Below, in pieces: positions 1 through 14,799 of a stretch of 64,000 nucleotides of DNA. The translations under genes and the position numbers were made by a program. Position 1 is the stretch's first letter. Each line of letters begins with the position of its first letter. Location of the stretch: contig OU015671.1 of the NCBI GenBank assembly GCA_907165275.2, positions 8,215,001-8,279,000 on the forward strand, written 5' to 3'. Source of the stretch: Zygaena filipendulae (taxonomy: Eukaryota; Arthropoda; Insecta; Lepidoptera; Zygaenidae). The notes beneath the pieces were generated by a model that did no database searches, had not been told where the DNA came from, and saw nothing but the letters and a program-made list of their open reading frames with translations.

Positions 1-119
1 TGCAATAGATAATATTATACAATAGGCACAATTGACTAAAAAATAGTACGATACTATAATATAATATTAGCCCAGTTAACATCGAGAAAACGAATGCGTA
101 ATCTCCCATAAAGGAGGAA

Positions 120-420
120 CCGCGCGACACAGCGGGGCCGTTCAAATACAAATACCTGGTGGGGGGCGTGTCCGCCTGGCGCCCGGGCTCCGTCGGGGCT
201 CTGTGGGGGCTGTGGGCGCGCGTCCGGCCCGCGCTCTGCGCCCGGGGGAGCGGGGGCCGCGCGAGCCGAGTGGCGCCCTCTGGCTCTATACCCAGCGGGA
301 ACGATAGAGGCAGCCCGCTGTCTATGGTACGCTGCGCGGTGTAGAGGTCGGTCGGTGTTGAGTGTTGCCCTCGCACGGCGCGCGGCGCTAGCTGGGCGGT
401 TAGGCGGTGCGCGAGGCAAA
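120..420. other. GC-rich island in AT-rich surroundings
   Basis: About 300 bases are strongly GC- and CpG-rich while both flanks are AT-rich. In this window GC content this high is otherwise confined to coding exons and donor-side repeats. It could be an alternative first exon or promoter, or an exon I do not recognise. No start codon, splice pair or domain can be assigned. Confidence 0.35.
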
Positions 421-1279
421 AATCAGAATGTTCTTAACTATTCCAATCAGCTCTGGTTGTGTCCTCCAGCTCCATGTATTCCTGTCATAATATTTGATTA
501 TTATAAATTTTCTAAAAAAATTATTATAGTTTTCAATGACGAAATTATTAAAAAAAATAATTACGATAGAAAAAAATCATATATCAATCGTGACAATCCT
601 GTCTAACCGCCAAGCCTATAAATAGAGCATTGCACATTAAAGCAAATACAGTTTAACTATTTTTTCGTCCGTCGTTGCGTCGCACTGTGGGTTAATCTGA
701 ACGCACATACAAACCACTTTAAAGAACAAACAAAAAAGCAACTTTCACTGAGCAAACTTCTTTTTCACTCCGCATGTATATAAAATTGTGACAAACTGAA
801 CGAAGCAATTTTATCCCTTATTTTTGTCGCATTCACGTACAGTATAGAACACGGCGTCAGAGTGAATCGGCAAATAGTGTTTATAAGAAAAAAATGGAAC
901 GACGACGACGACGAAAATAAATTGACGTTTTGTTGCCCAGTAGAACAGTATGTTTTCGGATCCAACAGTAAAAAACATATTATTATAACGGTCATTCCAC
1001 ACACATCCGTACATCCGCAGCGCATAGTTGTGATTGGCGATTAAGAGCTTGACAGATGGTAATAGGTGAAACTACGGTCCTGACTTTCCATAAAAGATTT
1101 CAGAACTTCTAAAAATATGAATTAATTCGGTTTGTGACATTTGATGAAAAAAAAGACCTATCTACTGTATGTAATCAAAACTGTGTTTTATAGAGTTAAT
1201 TCTGATGGGAAAAAAAGCCTTATTTTCTGGAAAAAATAGGTGCTACTACAAAAAAAAATAAACAAAGAAATTGTATGGT

Positions 1280-1612
1280 AATAGGGATGTTGACAACATT
1301 TGAAAATCAAAATTTTAATTAGTCCGTCTTTTAAAAAATTAAAAATCATTAGACACGTATTTTTTTATTTTACAAATAAATGAAAATACTCAGAGATAAA
1401 GCGCATTAAAGTTTAGGGTGGGGGCTCGTGACGTCACTTACCGCTACAAGCCGCCATACAAACTGCACTAGTTAGTGACGTCACGCGAAATTTCAACTCA
1501 ATGTATCTCTGTTATTTTTTGATTACGTAAAAAAAGAAAAAATACGTGTCCAATATTTTTTATTAATCTACAAGACGGACTAAGAAAAAAGAAATTAGTC
1601 AAATAGCCTATT
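1280..1612 (+). mobile_element. MITE, CRE-containing family, copy 1
   Basis: The element starts AATAGGGATGTTGAC and ends in the near inverted complement GTCAAATAGCCTATT. It carries inner inverted motifs TAGTCCGTC/GACGGACTA, two copies of ACACGTATTTTT-like sequence in opposite orientation and two GTGACGTCAC palindromes. The same structure recurs at 19499-19829, 23448-23786 and 42143-42472, with partial copies at 19046-19498 and 37195-37452. There is no coding capacity, so it is a non-autonomous DNA transposon. Confidence 0.75.
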
Positions 1613-2233
1613 TTACAGGTACAGTTAACTTTTCTGTAATAGCACCAAATTTATTTATTTTTAAAAGAAAACAAAACTACCTCCAACCATATATTATATT
1701 TTCTATCCTTCATGTTTCTATAGATTCAGTTTAGCATGTTTCATTATTCAGAATATTATACCCATTACAGATTGCTTATCACATAAGCCTAACCCCTCAC
1801 TCCACTTAGCTTTGAATGGTTGTTTTTTTATTTTTTCAATTTTATTTGCCTTTGCGCATGCAACGAGACTGTGGGACGATGGAATGAGCAAATTGCGCCA
1901 CAAAATTTATTTAAATCACTAATGAATCTAGAAGCTCAATTTAAATTTCATGCTCAACTTACTTTTAGAGTTGACAGAACTATGAGCAATGTGACTTTAC
2001 ACCTTTCCAAACTATTTCATACTTTAAACATATCTAATACAGAAACTGTACATTTGCACTTCACGAAACTGGTGGATAATGTGCAATCTTGCACAAGTGT
2101 TGTAAGATATTGTATTGATAAAACTCGCGCGATTATAGCCCTTATCGTGGGGTGTGTAAGGTCGGCGGGTCGCGCCCGCAGTCTCGCTTGTTGGCCTCTG
2201 TTGGTGACGTGTGTGTCGATGTGCCCCGGCCAG

Positions 2234-5945
<3,712 letters not shown>

Positions 5946-8900
5946 CCCCCCGCCGCCGCGCCGCCCGGGGCCACCGCCGGGGCCCCCGCTGCCTAGGGGC
6001 CCCGCCGCGCTGGGCCCCCACGCTTAGAGGCCCCGTCGCGCCGGGCCCCCGCCGTCCCACGTCGAGTGGGGGAGGTCGCACCTAGCTTTCTCGTAGGGGG
6101 CGCTGTGTGTTTGTTACCTGTCAAAAGTATTTTTCTTGTATACAATATACATAAGTACCATATTTGTTAACACGTATTCTGTTCGACGTTTGGGTTTCAC
6201 AAACATTTTTTTATGGGATTTTTCAAAGCAAACCAATTTAATTGATTTGCAACAATAACTAAATACCTAAACTTATATGCCTACAATACGTATTTTTAGA
6301 TTGACTCGTGACAGTGTTTGTATGACAAACACATTTTGTGCGCCCTCGAGAGGAACCGTTTCAACTATGGCCCATTTGGCTTACGACTTTGATTATAAAC
6401 TTGGCAAAATTTGCACCAGTTACCCGGTGATTACTGATTGCCTACCAACAATATTTTTATCACGAACCTTCCATCCAGACAAGAGTAAAATCAAAGATCA
6501 ATTACCTACATATTTCCTTCATTTTGTCAGCTTACCGTAATGCAATCTTGAACAGCTAGCTGCCCGCCTGGCACACGACTGAATCAAACGACCCGGTTTC
6601 AAGCTGAGTAGAAACAATAGTGGAATAGAATTCGGAACTAATATCATTCATAGCCAACGTTGGGTTTTGTCTAAACTCATTACAGCATTTATTTTATTAC
6701 TTTCTAACTGTTATCTTCTATTCGTTGAGAAAAATTATGGTTGCTTATAATGGATCAAATTTTAAACAAAATCGTAGTACACTTTTTATATCAAATCCGC
6801 AACGGGCTTTGGTTTTGGATAAATTGGACGATCGAAACAAGTTTTTGTAAAAGTTGATTTTGCATTTCTTTAGCTGTTATTTTTCTTGAATAAATTCAAA
6901 TTGTGTCTAATTTGAATAAAAAAAATATGTATCCAATCTAACAGAATGATATAGATACAGTATATTTCATGTTTTGGACGACTTTTGCTTTTATAATTAT
7001 TGCGAAACTTAAATCGGACTATGAGATGTTGTACGTACGCAGACAAAAAAAAAGTTGAAATGAAAATAAAAATAATGATTCTGTACATGATATTGTAAAC
7101 CGATTCGTGTTGTAAACGTGCATAGATTTAAGAGACAAAACGCCGGAGAATATAGGCGTAAATATTTTTTGGATTAAAAAAATTTTGTAATATTTGTGAC
7201 CAGAGTAGTATTTGTGGAGGCAAACTTACCAAAAACGAATTCTCCTTTCGAGATTTCGATGCCTAATACGAAAAAATATTAGCTAATTATAATCGTTCGA
7301 CATTAAAGTCATATGAACATGTATTGTGTGGAGTTTATCACATTATATTTTGTATAATATGTACGCGATTTAGAGAAATCACATAACGAATGCCCGAAAC
7401 AAACGAAAATACTTAAATGATATTAAGATAAGTGGCGTTATTGGCTGTCATCCTCTAATTTCTAAAACAAAATTTTCAACATATCAGTATTGGAAATCAA
7501 ATTCTAAGTTTGCAAATTTAAATATTTTTATTTTTTTCCGTTTATATATTTATTATAGATATTTTAAGAGCACGTGTTCGCTAAATTAAAGCGTTGGTGA
7601 TTGTAAAATGTGCATCCATTTTAATTTTATGCGACGAAGAAACGTTCAAATAAATAGATTTTTTTCAATTTCCAAACTGTAGATAAATTTGATTTCATTA
7701 TTAGATCGTTGAGAAATTTAGAGAGTGACGGACATAAAGGATTGGCAATTGGCCCTTATGTACTAACGAAACGCCAGTATTACTTAGGTGCATGGATTGG
7801 AACCAGACACTGTTGTGATAGCACGCGCTGATGTAGCGGCGGTGCGGGGTAGGAGTGGGAACTGCGGGGGCAAACGGACTAACGGCCGCACTCAGAGTCG
7901 TTTTAATGATTACTTAATTTAAGTTAATCTTAAAATTAAGTAATCATTAAAACTAGGCACTCTGATTGCGGCGTTAAGCTAAATAGCATCTGTTCGTTCA
8001 ACTCTCAAAGTAAAATGATCCCATTTTTCATGCGATGATAATTTTGAGCTGTACGATTATTTTGGAAAAGTTGACGCAATATCCTAACCAAAGGTACAGC
8101 GACCGTTGCCAAGTATTTTTTCATGCTGCTGTCATTGATTATATTACTCACGTGTTCAGATTAGATACCTATTGTACATTAGATTGAGATATAAATAAAA
8201 CAAAGTATACGATACGGCATGCGTTTAGCGCAGTATATCTTTGGTTTTTCGAGTTTTTTTGCGATGCCTACCAATTTTAGTAAGAGTCGGTTGGCATGAG
8301 ATAGAATATAGCAAGTTTGAGGAAAGCGACACAGTACTCTGGTCGAGCCCCGAGTTCCCGCTTCTAAACGCGATCGGGTGTAAATACACATTTATAATAT
8401 TATTCTTTCTTACATATACATAGTACTTATATTTATGTCCCATTGTATATAATGTATAATGATGGAGATTTCGCAACGGGGAGGCACCTAGCGGGCACAT
8501 CCCCTGACTGAGGATAGGCCTAAGATTTAGGTTTCGATTTATTATTTATTGCTTTGCAAATTTACCTTTTAACGTAAAATAAAAATAAGGGCATAATAAT
8601 TTTATCTGTGTGCAATATGTAATATTCCCATGGCGGATGCATCGTTCAGTGCGTCGCTTGCGCACCGCGGCGCTCCTCGTTGTATAGGTTAGAACAAGTA
8701 ATATTATCGAAAATTTTAATATATTATATCGTGATGATTGTGTAAACGTTTTTCTTTCCCTTTTTTACCTCGTTTTAAATATTGTATGTACCTAATTATT
8801 GTAATGTTTAATAAATACGTGGAAAGTCATTAGTTAGCGGGGGTAGCCGGGCGCGGGGAGCCGCGCGTAGTCGTAGCGCCTTGTTTTTGTTATATAGAGG

Positions 8901-9050
8901 GTCCGAAGACCTTTTTGTGCAAATTATTTGTATTATATTAATTAATGATTTATGATTATTCAGAGTCGGGTGGTTATGGACCACATATGTTAATATATTA
9001 TTAATATTGGTAAAAAATAAAAATTGTTACAATATGAATAAACCTGTTTT
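5946..9050 (+). other. Synd: Probable long 3' UTR / downstream region of syndapin
   Basis: AT-rich sequence with no exon I can support. Plus-strand AATAAA signals occur at 8810-8815 and 9037-9042, the latter followed by a T-rich stretch, so transcripts may end near 9060. A MITE sits at 7880-7976. The UTR extent is inference from the poly(A) signals alone. Confidence 0.4.
7880..7976. mobile_element. Short palindromic MITE (GCCGCACTCAGAG family)
   Basis: About 97 bases form a near-complete hairpin: TAACGGCCGCACTCAGAG, then TTTAATGATTACTTAATT, then its inverted copy ending CTCTGATTGCGGCGTTA. The same ends bound the longer element at 17571-17820, and one arm recurs at about 25763-25812. Confidence 0.65.
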
Positions 9051-9094
9051 TATTTGATTTCTATTGCTGGTCCATGAGTTACATTTATAGAGAA

Positions 9095-9213
9095 CAATCA
9101 ACCCGGTACTTGGGTTTAGACCTAATCAAAGCCAGACATTTAGTCTTTTGTCGGGTTTAAACCCGAAAACAGCAGGCTTTGGTCGGGTTCAAACCCAAGG
9201 ACCGGGTTGATTG
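9095..9213. mobile_element. Palindromic MITE, AACCCGGTGCTTGGG family
   Basis: Terminal inverted repeats CAATCAACCCGGTACTTGGG and their complement bound a small element rich in GGGTTTAAACCC palindromes. A second copy is at 18426-18512 and a half copy at about 20908-20961. Confidence 0.65.
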
Positions 9214-11889
9214 CACATCTATAGTTACGTTTCTTCAATCTGGTAGTTAGAAAAAAATTACGGCTAGTGTGCGTAGAGAAAATGGGTTGACCCAACCCAA
9301 CCTGTGATGGGTTGTGATTGCGTTGTACTAAGAATGAAAGGTCACTTACCAAATAATAGAATTTATATTAATTCGAAATCTCTTTATTGAGTGGTTTCTC
9401 TATCGCTCTCTGAGACAGGGTCTCTTACAAAAAGCATGCCTCGGGTGATAGACAAATAGAATTTTGTCAATTTTAGCGTTGCAAGAATCGACAAAATTCC
9501 ACTACACATTTCAGTCGCCCGTGTTGAGCCCTGCCTTACATCGCTGTATGTACGAGGGGCAAGACAGCCAAGTAGAAAAACAAGGACTAGGAAAGTATGA
9601 ATGAAGCCTAGTGTGCGAAACGATACGCAAGTGAGAGCGTTTTGTATGAAGGATAACAGTCATCGGCTACACATATCGGATACAGTCAGCTACGTTTACA
9701 ATATTATAAAAAAACTAACCGTAATTTAATGGCCCTTTTTCATATTAGTCGATATAATCTGATTACGCGCGCGATCGAGGCATTGAGGAGGCTGCACTAG
9801 GTTGGAGCAGCTTACAAAAAATCTAACTTATTTCGCTGCGCAAGATCAACTACTCGGCTGCTGTGTAACTTTGAGGCTCTTTTTGTGCGTCCGAGTTACG
9901 AAAAAGATGAAAAAGGGCCATTAAATTGTCCACATCCAAAGGATGATAGAATGTTATATTTTTATAATAAATACAACAAGAAATTAAGTTATTACAAAAG
10001 GAATGGTATCAGTGTAGAAAATTTGCAAGACTTAAGATATCGGCATTTTTTAAGATGAGCATAGCACGTTTCTTTATCTATGTGCATTGTTTGGCACGAA
10101 CAATCAAGAATGCACGACAAGCAACTGGTCTAGCCTTTCGAACGTATCCCCCCCTCCCCCCGAATCATTTTTACAAACACATAGCTACAAAATAAGACGC
10201 AGTTTTAAATGCATACCGTCAAAATGTAAGAAATAATAAAATTATTTACAAACGAACAAATTAACTTTACAATATTTTAAATATCTATAAATATAGTATC
10301 ATATATTTTACAGCACGAACATTAATTATAATATAATTACATAATAAGCCACGATATGAACAAGGATATTTTTATGAAACTACCCAACATTCATTATTCA
10401 TACTATATCTATGTATATTAAAAATTAAGTGTTGTTTTCGAATCATCCGCTACAAATTACTTAATATACGGTATATGTGTTTTATTGCACATCTTGTATA
10501 GGTATTTATGGAGTAAATAACATAATATTTATTTGTGATAAAACCAAATAAGAACAGCGATTTTACTTGTGACCTTGTAACGCTGGGAAAAAACGACAGG
10601 CAATCTCTAAACTACTTTTGCTGTCGTTTGTAATATCATTCTGTTTGACGCTAAGTTCTTATAGTTATATTATAGTCTCATACAAAAAATCACTTCCCCT
10701 ATATATTTTAGAAAAAAAAATGTTTAAATTATTATATCTATAAATCTTTCTGGCCAGTAAAATGATAAATTTATGGCTACACGTAATAAATTTGTCTACC
10801 TTTTATAATATATTTTGTTTACTAACGCTTAACGCGCAACATTTTCACTGATATGTCAACACAAAGCACGAAAACACTCGTTTTCGTCGCGAACCCTTGA
10901 TATTAGAAAACCCTAGATGCATACCATACCATATAATCCAAATTGCACATAAAAGTGGCATCGGTTTTAAAAAAAATAAAACTCATAAAGTTCAATTAGA
11001 TTAGAAAAACACAATCAATCTTGGATAAACGACATTAAGTTTTATTTCAATCGCAACGTACTATTCCAAAAGTACGCTGATTTTCCGCGTGACGTTTTCC
11101 CGTCGCTGATTGTTATCTTATTTTTGCATACCTGCTGTGTTAACGAACTCATTCAAAGTGCGATTTGTTTTTAACTTTTCAATCTACTGTAGTATATTTT
11201 AAATATGTAGGTAGGTAGGTAACGCATCTAATCTCTAATAACTAAGATTCTGTATTCCACACAGATTTGAACGCTGCGGGCGACGATATAAACGGACCAA
11301 CAACTTACAGCCAAAAATAGCCAGTGATACCACGAGATTCCATAAAAAACACATTTATCTATTACATTTTGGTCTATAATAAGGTACAATTTTATCTACA
11401 TAATTGGATCGGTATAAATGAGGTGTTGATGCAAAAACATAAATAATTAATAATTATAAAGTTACAAAATGCAAAATGATGTAGGTATTTTATATAATTA
11501 TTATATGGAATAAACGTAATAATAACAGAATCTTTACACAACAGTAATTATAATATTAATTAGATATAATCTAGTAGGTAATAATTATTTACACGGTAAT
11601 TTGAAATAATATCCAATGTAACAAGCCATTTTTCATAACAACTTTCGAGGCCCGTAAAAAAGCATCGCTAACCCGAATTCTGATAATATAAATGGTTGAC
11701 GAATAAGATGGTCGGCTCTGACTTGTGAAGAACTAGATAATACTGATGTGAAACATATTATGTTTTTAGGGCTGGACGGCGCTATGAAATTTCCCATTTG
11801 TCACCGGCGACGTTCGAGGCGGAGCACGCACCATCATGCAACTTTTAACTGTACTAAACGGAATAAATCTACATATATAATAAAATTGT

Positions 11890-12124
11890 AACAGGTCGAT
11901 ATCTGTACATAGGAGATGTAGCCCTAAGACATGGAAAAGAACATAGGCTACCTTTTATCCCGGCATTCCCGCGGGATCTCTAAAATTAACGCGGGTGAAA
12001 TAGAATTAATTATTGCATACTACACGTTGTCAGAGGTACAGAAAAGGACATAGGGTACTTTTTATCCCGGAATTCCCGCGGGATCTCTGACATTCACGCG
12101 GGCGAAACCGCGGGGCACAGCTAG
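11890..12124 (+). mobile_element. Helitron-type non-autonomous repeats (two partial 3' ends in tandem)
   Basis: Two consecutive copies of the 3' half (CATAGG, TTTTATCCCGG, ATTCCCGCGGGATCTC, ACGCGGG motifs); the second ends CGGGGCACAGCTAGT. The CTAG end with a short preceding hairpin is a Helitron signature. Complete copies in this window (15085-15283, 45077-45294) start at TCCTACTAATATTA. Confidence 0.65.
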
Positions 12125-14706
12125 TACCGAATAAATTTAATATTTCGTTTAAAAATCGATTGACAAATTGACGGACACACGATATATTGTTGAACTAAGA
12201 TAGCCCAGTATCGCATTTCAATACCCATACGGACGCAGCTAGGATCTACTTTGGTGCATCCATAATATAATATCCGTAAACAAAACAGGTTTAACGTGGA
12301 CGCGATGCTGATCTTATTGTAAGTGAGGTTAAAGTTTAAGTGTTATATATTATTATTTTAGAATATATTATTATTACTTTATTTTGAAAATGTTTTTTTA
12401 ATTGGACTTGCGCGGACATTGCCTCGTCATGAGCCGACCCACCCAAGATGAAGCCCTCCTGACCTACCTCTAATTAATATCTTCTAACGTTTTCACATTC
12501 GCATAAATAGTAAAAAGTAGTAACTCTGCGAGTTCTAACTTGTGACTAACATAGACTAACTTAAAGACTACAACAATGTACTACCGAGATCTCAATATCC
12601 ATTCGGACAGGGTCCAGAAGAAATGTGGGCGTCCAAGCAAAAGGAACCAGTTCGCAGCATCTAGTTTCCGAGATATGAGAGGTTTTGTAAAGTTGGGTGA
12701 AAAAATTGCGTCCGCGATTTTAAATGATTGGATATTATTAAACAAATACTCAATTTTCTACAATTTCATATATCTTAATCTACAATAATATATAGAAATC
12801 TATATAACAAGCAAGTAGAAGTGTGGTTTGTTTTCACTCAAACTTTTATAATGCTTTTTATGAAGTGAAACTTCAGAATTTCAACTTCAAATGTCTGTTA
12901 AAATAAATTGTACTACTTTTTGAATTTTTTTTTTCAGTCCTTATATCAATTTCCTATTTTGGATACCGAATCTAGTATTAACTCAATACCCCACATCTGG
13001 TACCTTTTTGCTTGAACGCCCCAAATAGTCGTTTGTCATGAACATAATCAACTCAATCTATATAACCCCCTTTCCGACTAAAGCCTAAGTTCCACACGAC
13101 AAGTACTACTGTGACAATGAGTAATAATCTTAAGGCCATCACTCGCGCGAAAGATTTATGGGTGTTTTGGAATTTCTGCGGAAATCCTTTGATTTGATGA
13201 GGATAGAATCGTTCCAGTGTGTGTTAGTCCCGGACATCTTTGTCAACTTTCGCCTGAATCAATTCTAGAGTGCTAACTGCTTATATAAGATGTGGTAAAA
13301 TTAGCTGCAAATATTTACAGGGCTGAAATTGTACGTTATAACAAACAGGATAAGCGAAAAAATAAAGTTCGGTAGTTTTTCAGAACATAAGAAAAATCTA
13401 TTCAATAACATTACAACTACATCCACAAGGTACACAATACACGTAGCTCACTAATGTATACAAGGCACGCGCCACGCACACAGCGAGCGGTGCATCAGCT
13501 GGTCAGCTCGATCGAGGTCATTGACCTTCTTTTTTTTTATGAACATGTTTTTATCGGTGTATACTATCAATCCTGTATATATTTGCAGCTAATTTTACCG
13601 TATCTTATATGTATACGAGGTGTAGCCACTTATTACACCCGAGTTGAACACTGTTTTTCCGTTCATCCAACAATGAAAGGCTAAATGATCTGTCCTCTTA
13701 GCCAATTCGAACACTCCATTTCATCACTAATGCGAGGAAATACTAACTCATACAAAAGATCTGTATATTAAAAAAGTGTCTATATTTTACTTAAGTCAAA
13801 TTTCTTTTATCTATTTTATCTATTTTCCAAACACTAGTGATGGAATTTTTTTTTACAAATAATGAAATTTAGATGTTGCCGACTAAGGAATAGCATTTAG
13901 TTATACAGTCATATTTAGGCAGTGCCCTAGTAGTACAGTCACATTCAAAAGTCTATACATACGAGTCGTTACAGCCTAAATCCGCGTGCACGCTACAGTG
14001 CGGCCGATCTCTCACACATTGACAATATCAACCTCAACAACAACAGCTTAAGGTTCGAGACATTATTATTACGATTAAATGCGCAAGCGCAAGCGTCATT
14101 TAAAAAAAAATTGTATATGCACTTTCGTGAATGACCGTACTAAGAAAAAAAAATATTAACAACTCAAATACTTCATGGTACCTTAATTTACCTCGACTCA
14201 ATGATAGGTGGTGCCCTTATTCTCTATGACCAATAACATTCCTTGCCCATAACGCGCGTCCCAAAAACACAATCCCAAACGTTCCAGGTGCCAAAATACT
14301 ATGTATTCGAAATTAATATTCTGTATGCCATAAGGCACGTTGTAAATGTATTTTTTTAAGTGATTTTTTTTTTGCGGTGCTTTATCTTAAATGCGACGTG
14401 TTATAGTCATAGTTGATAAGGGTCCTGCTCCCCAAGCCACATTGACATTCTTCAATCGTTAACGCATAGAAAACTAAGTAACGAATCGTCACGTCGCTCG
14501 GTCAGTCAACGATTACAGTATGTAAATTCAACGTTAATGATTCTAGAATGTCAACTTGGCTAGGGGGGCTGGTCAGAATATCAGAATACTGTCTAATTCA
14601 AAAAAACAGTGTAGTGGTACAGTAAAGCGACTCGCGCGTCCAGGCCGTAGAGACCAACTCCCCCGCGCACTAGCGCGCCGCCCGGCCGCGCGCGGCTCAC
14701 GGCGGC

Positions 14707-14799
14707 TCACTGCAGACAAGCCTGCAGCTTCTCGATCCACTCCTGCGCCGCGTTCGCGTCCATCGCGCAGAAGTTGTACGTGCGTCGACTCGTGCGCAA
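14707..14799 (-). CDS. Sbf: Sbf exon 37 (last): PH domain C-terminal helix and stop
   Basis: Acceptor TGTGCCAG/TTGCGC. The product [14 protein letters not shown] then [11 protein letters not shown] ends at TGA 14707-14709. It matches the FFDLKT-x-RVYNFCAQ...QW...KIQSC end of Sbf PH domains. Confidence 0.9.
   Translation of the reverse strand: MRTSRRTYNFCAMDANAAQEWIEKLQACLQ

Larger units (their letters stand above)
1..2233. other. Intron-like AT-rich DNA upstream of the first visible syndapin exon
   Basis: I see no convincing coding exon here. The stretch is AT-rich apart from a GC-rich block at about 120-420 and one MITE at 1280-1612. It is probably an intron of the syndapin gene, because the first recognisable exon (2234) starts inside the F-BAR C-terminal region and the earlier F-BAR exons must lie further upstream. 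Open frames in the GC block (for example 159-344) resemble no family I know. Confidence 0.5.
9051..14706. other. Intergenic / converging 3'-UTR region
   Basis: The two flanking genes point towards each other here. I find no coding exon. It is AT-rich DNA with a palindromic MITE (9095-9213), Helitron-type repeat ends (about 11890-12124) and a dispersed repeat (about 12620-13050) that recurs near 55.2-55.9 kb and 63.75 kb. Part of it must be the Sbf 3' UTR, whose end I cannot place. Confidence 0.5.

Noticed and set aside
12576..12788. 70-codon ORF beginning MYYRDLNIHSD
   Set aside because: It overlaps a dispersed repeat also found near 55.2 kb, where the frame is broken; no domain.
13454..13684. 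76-codon plus-strand ORF in the intergenic region
   Set aside because: No recognisable motif and composition like the surrounding non-coding DNA.
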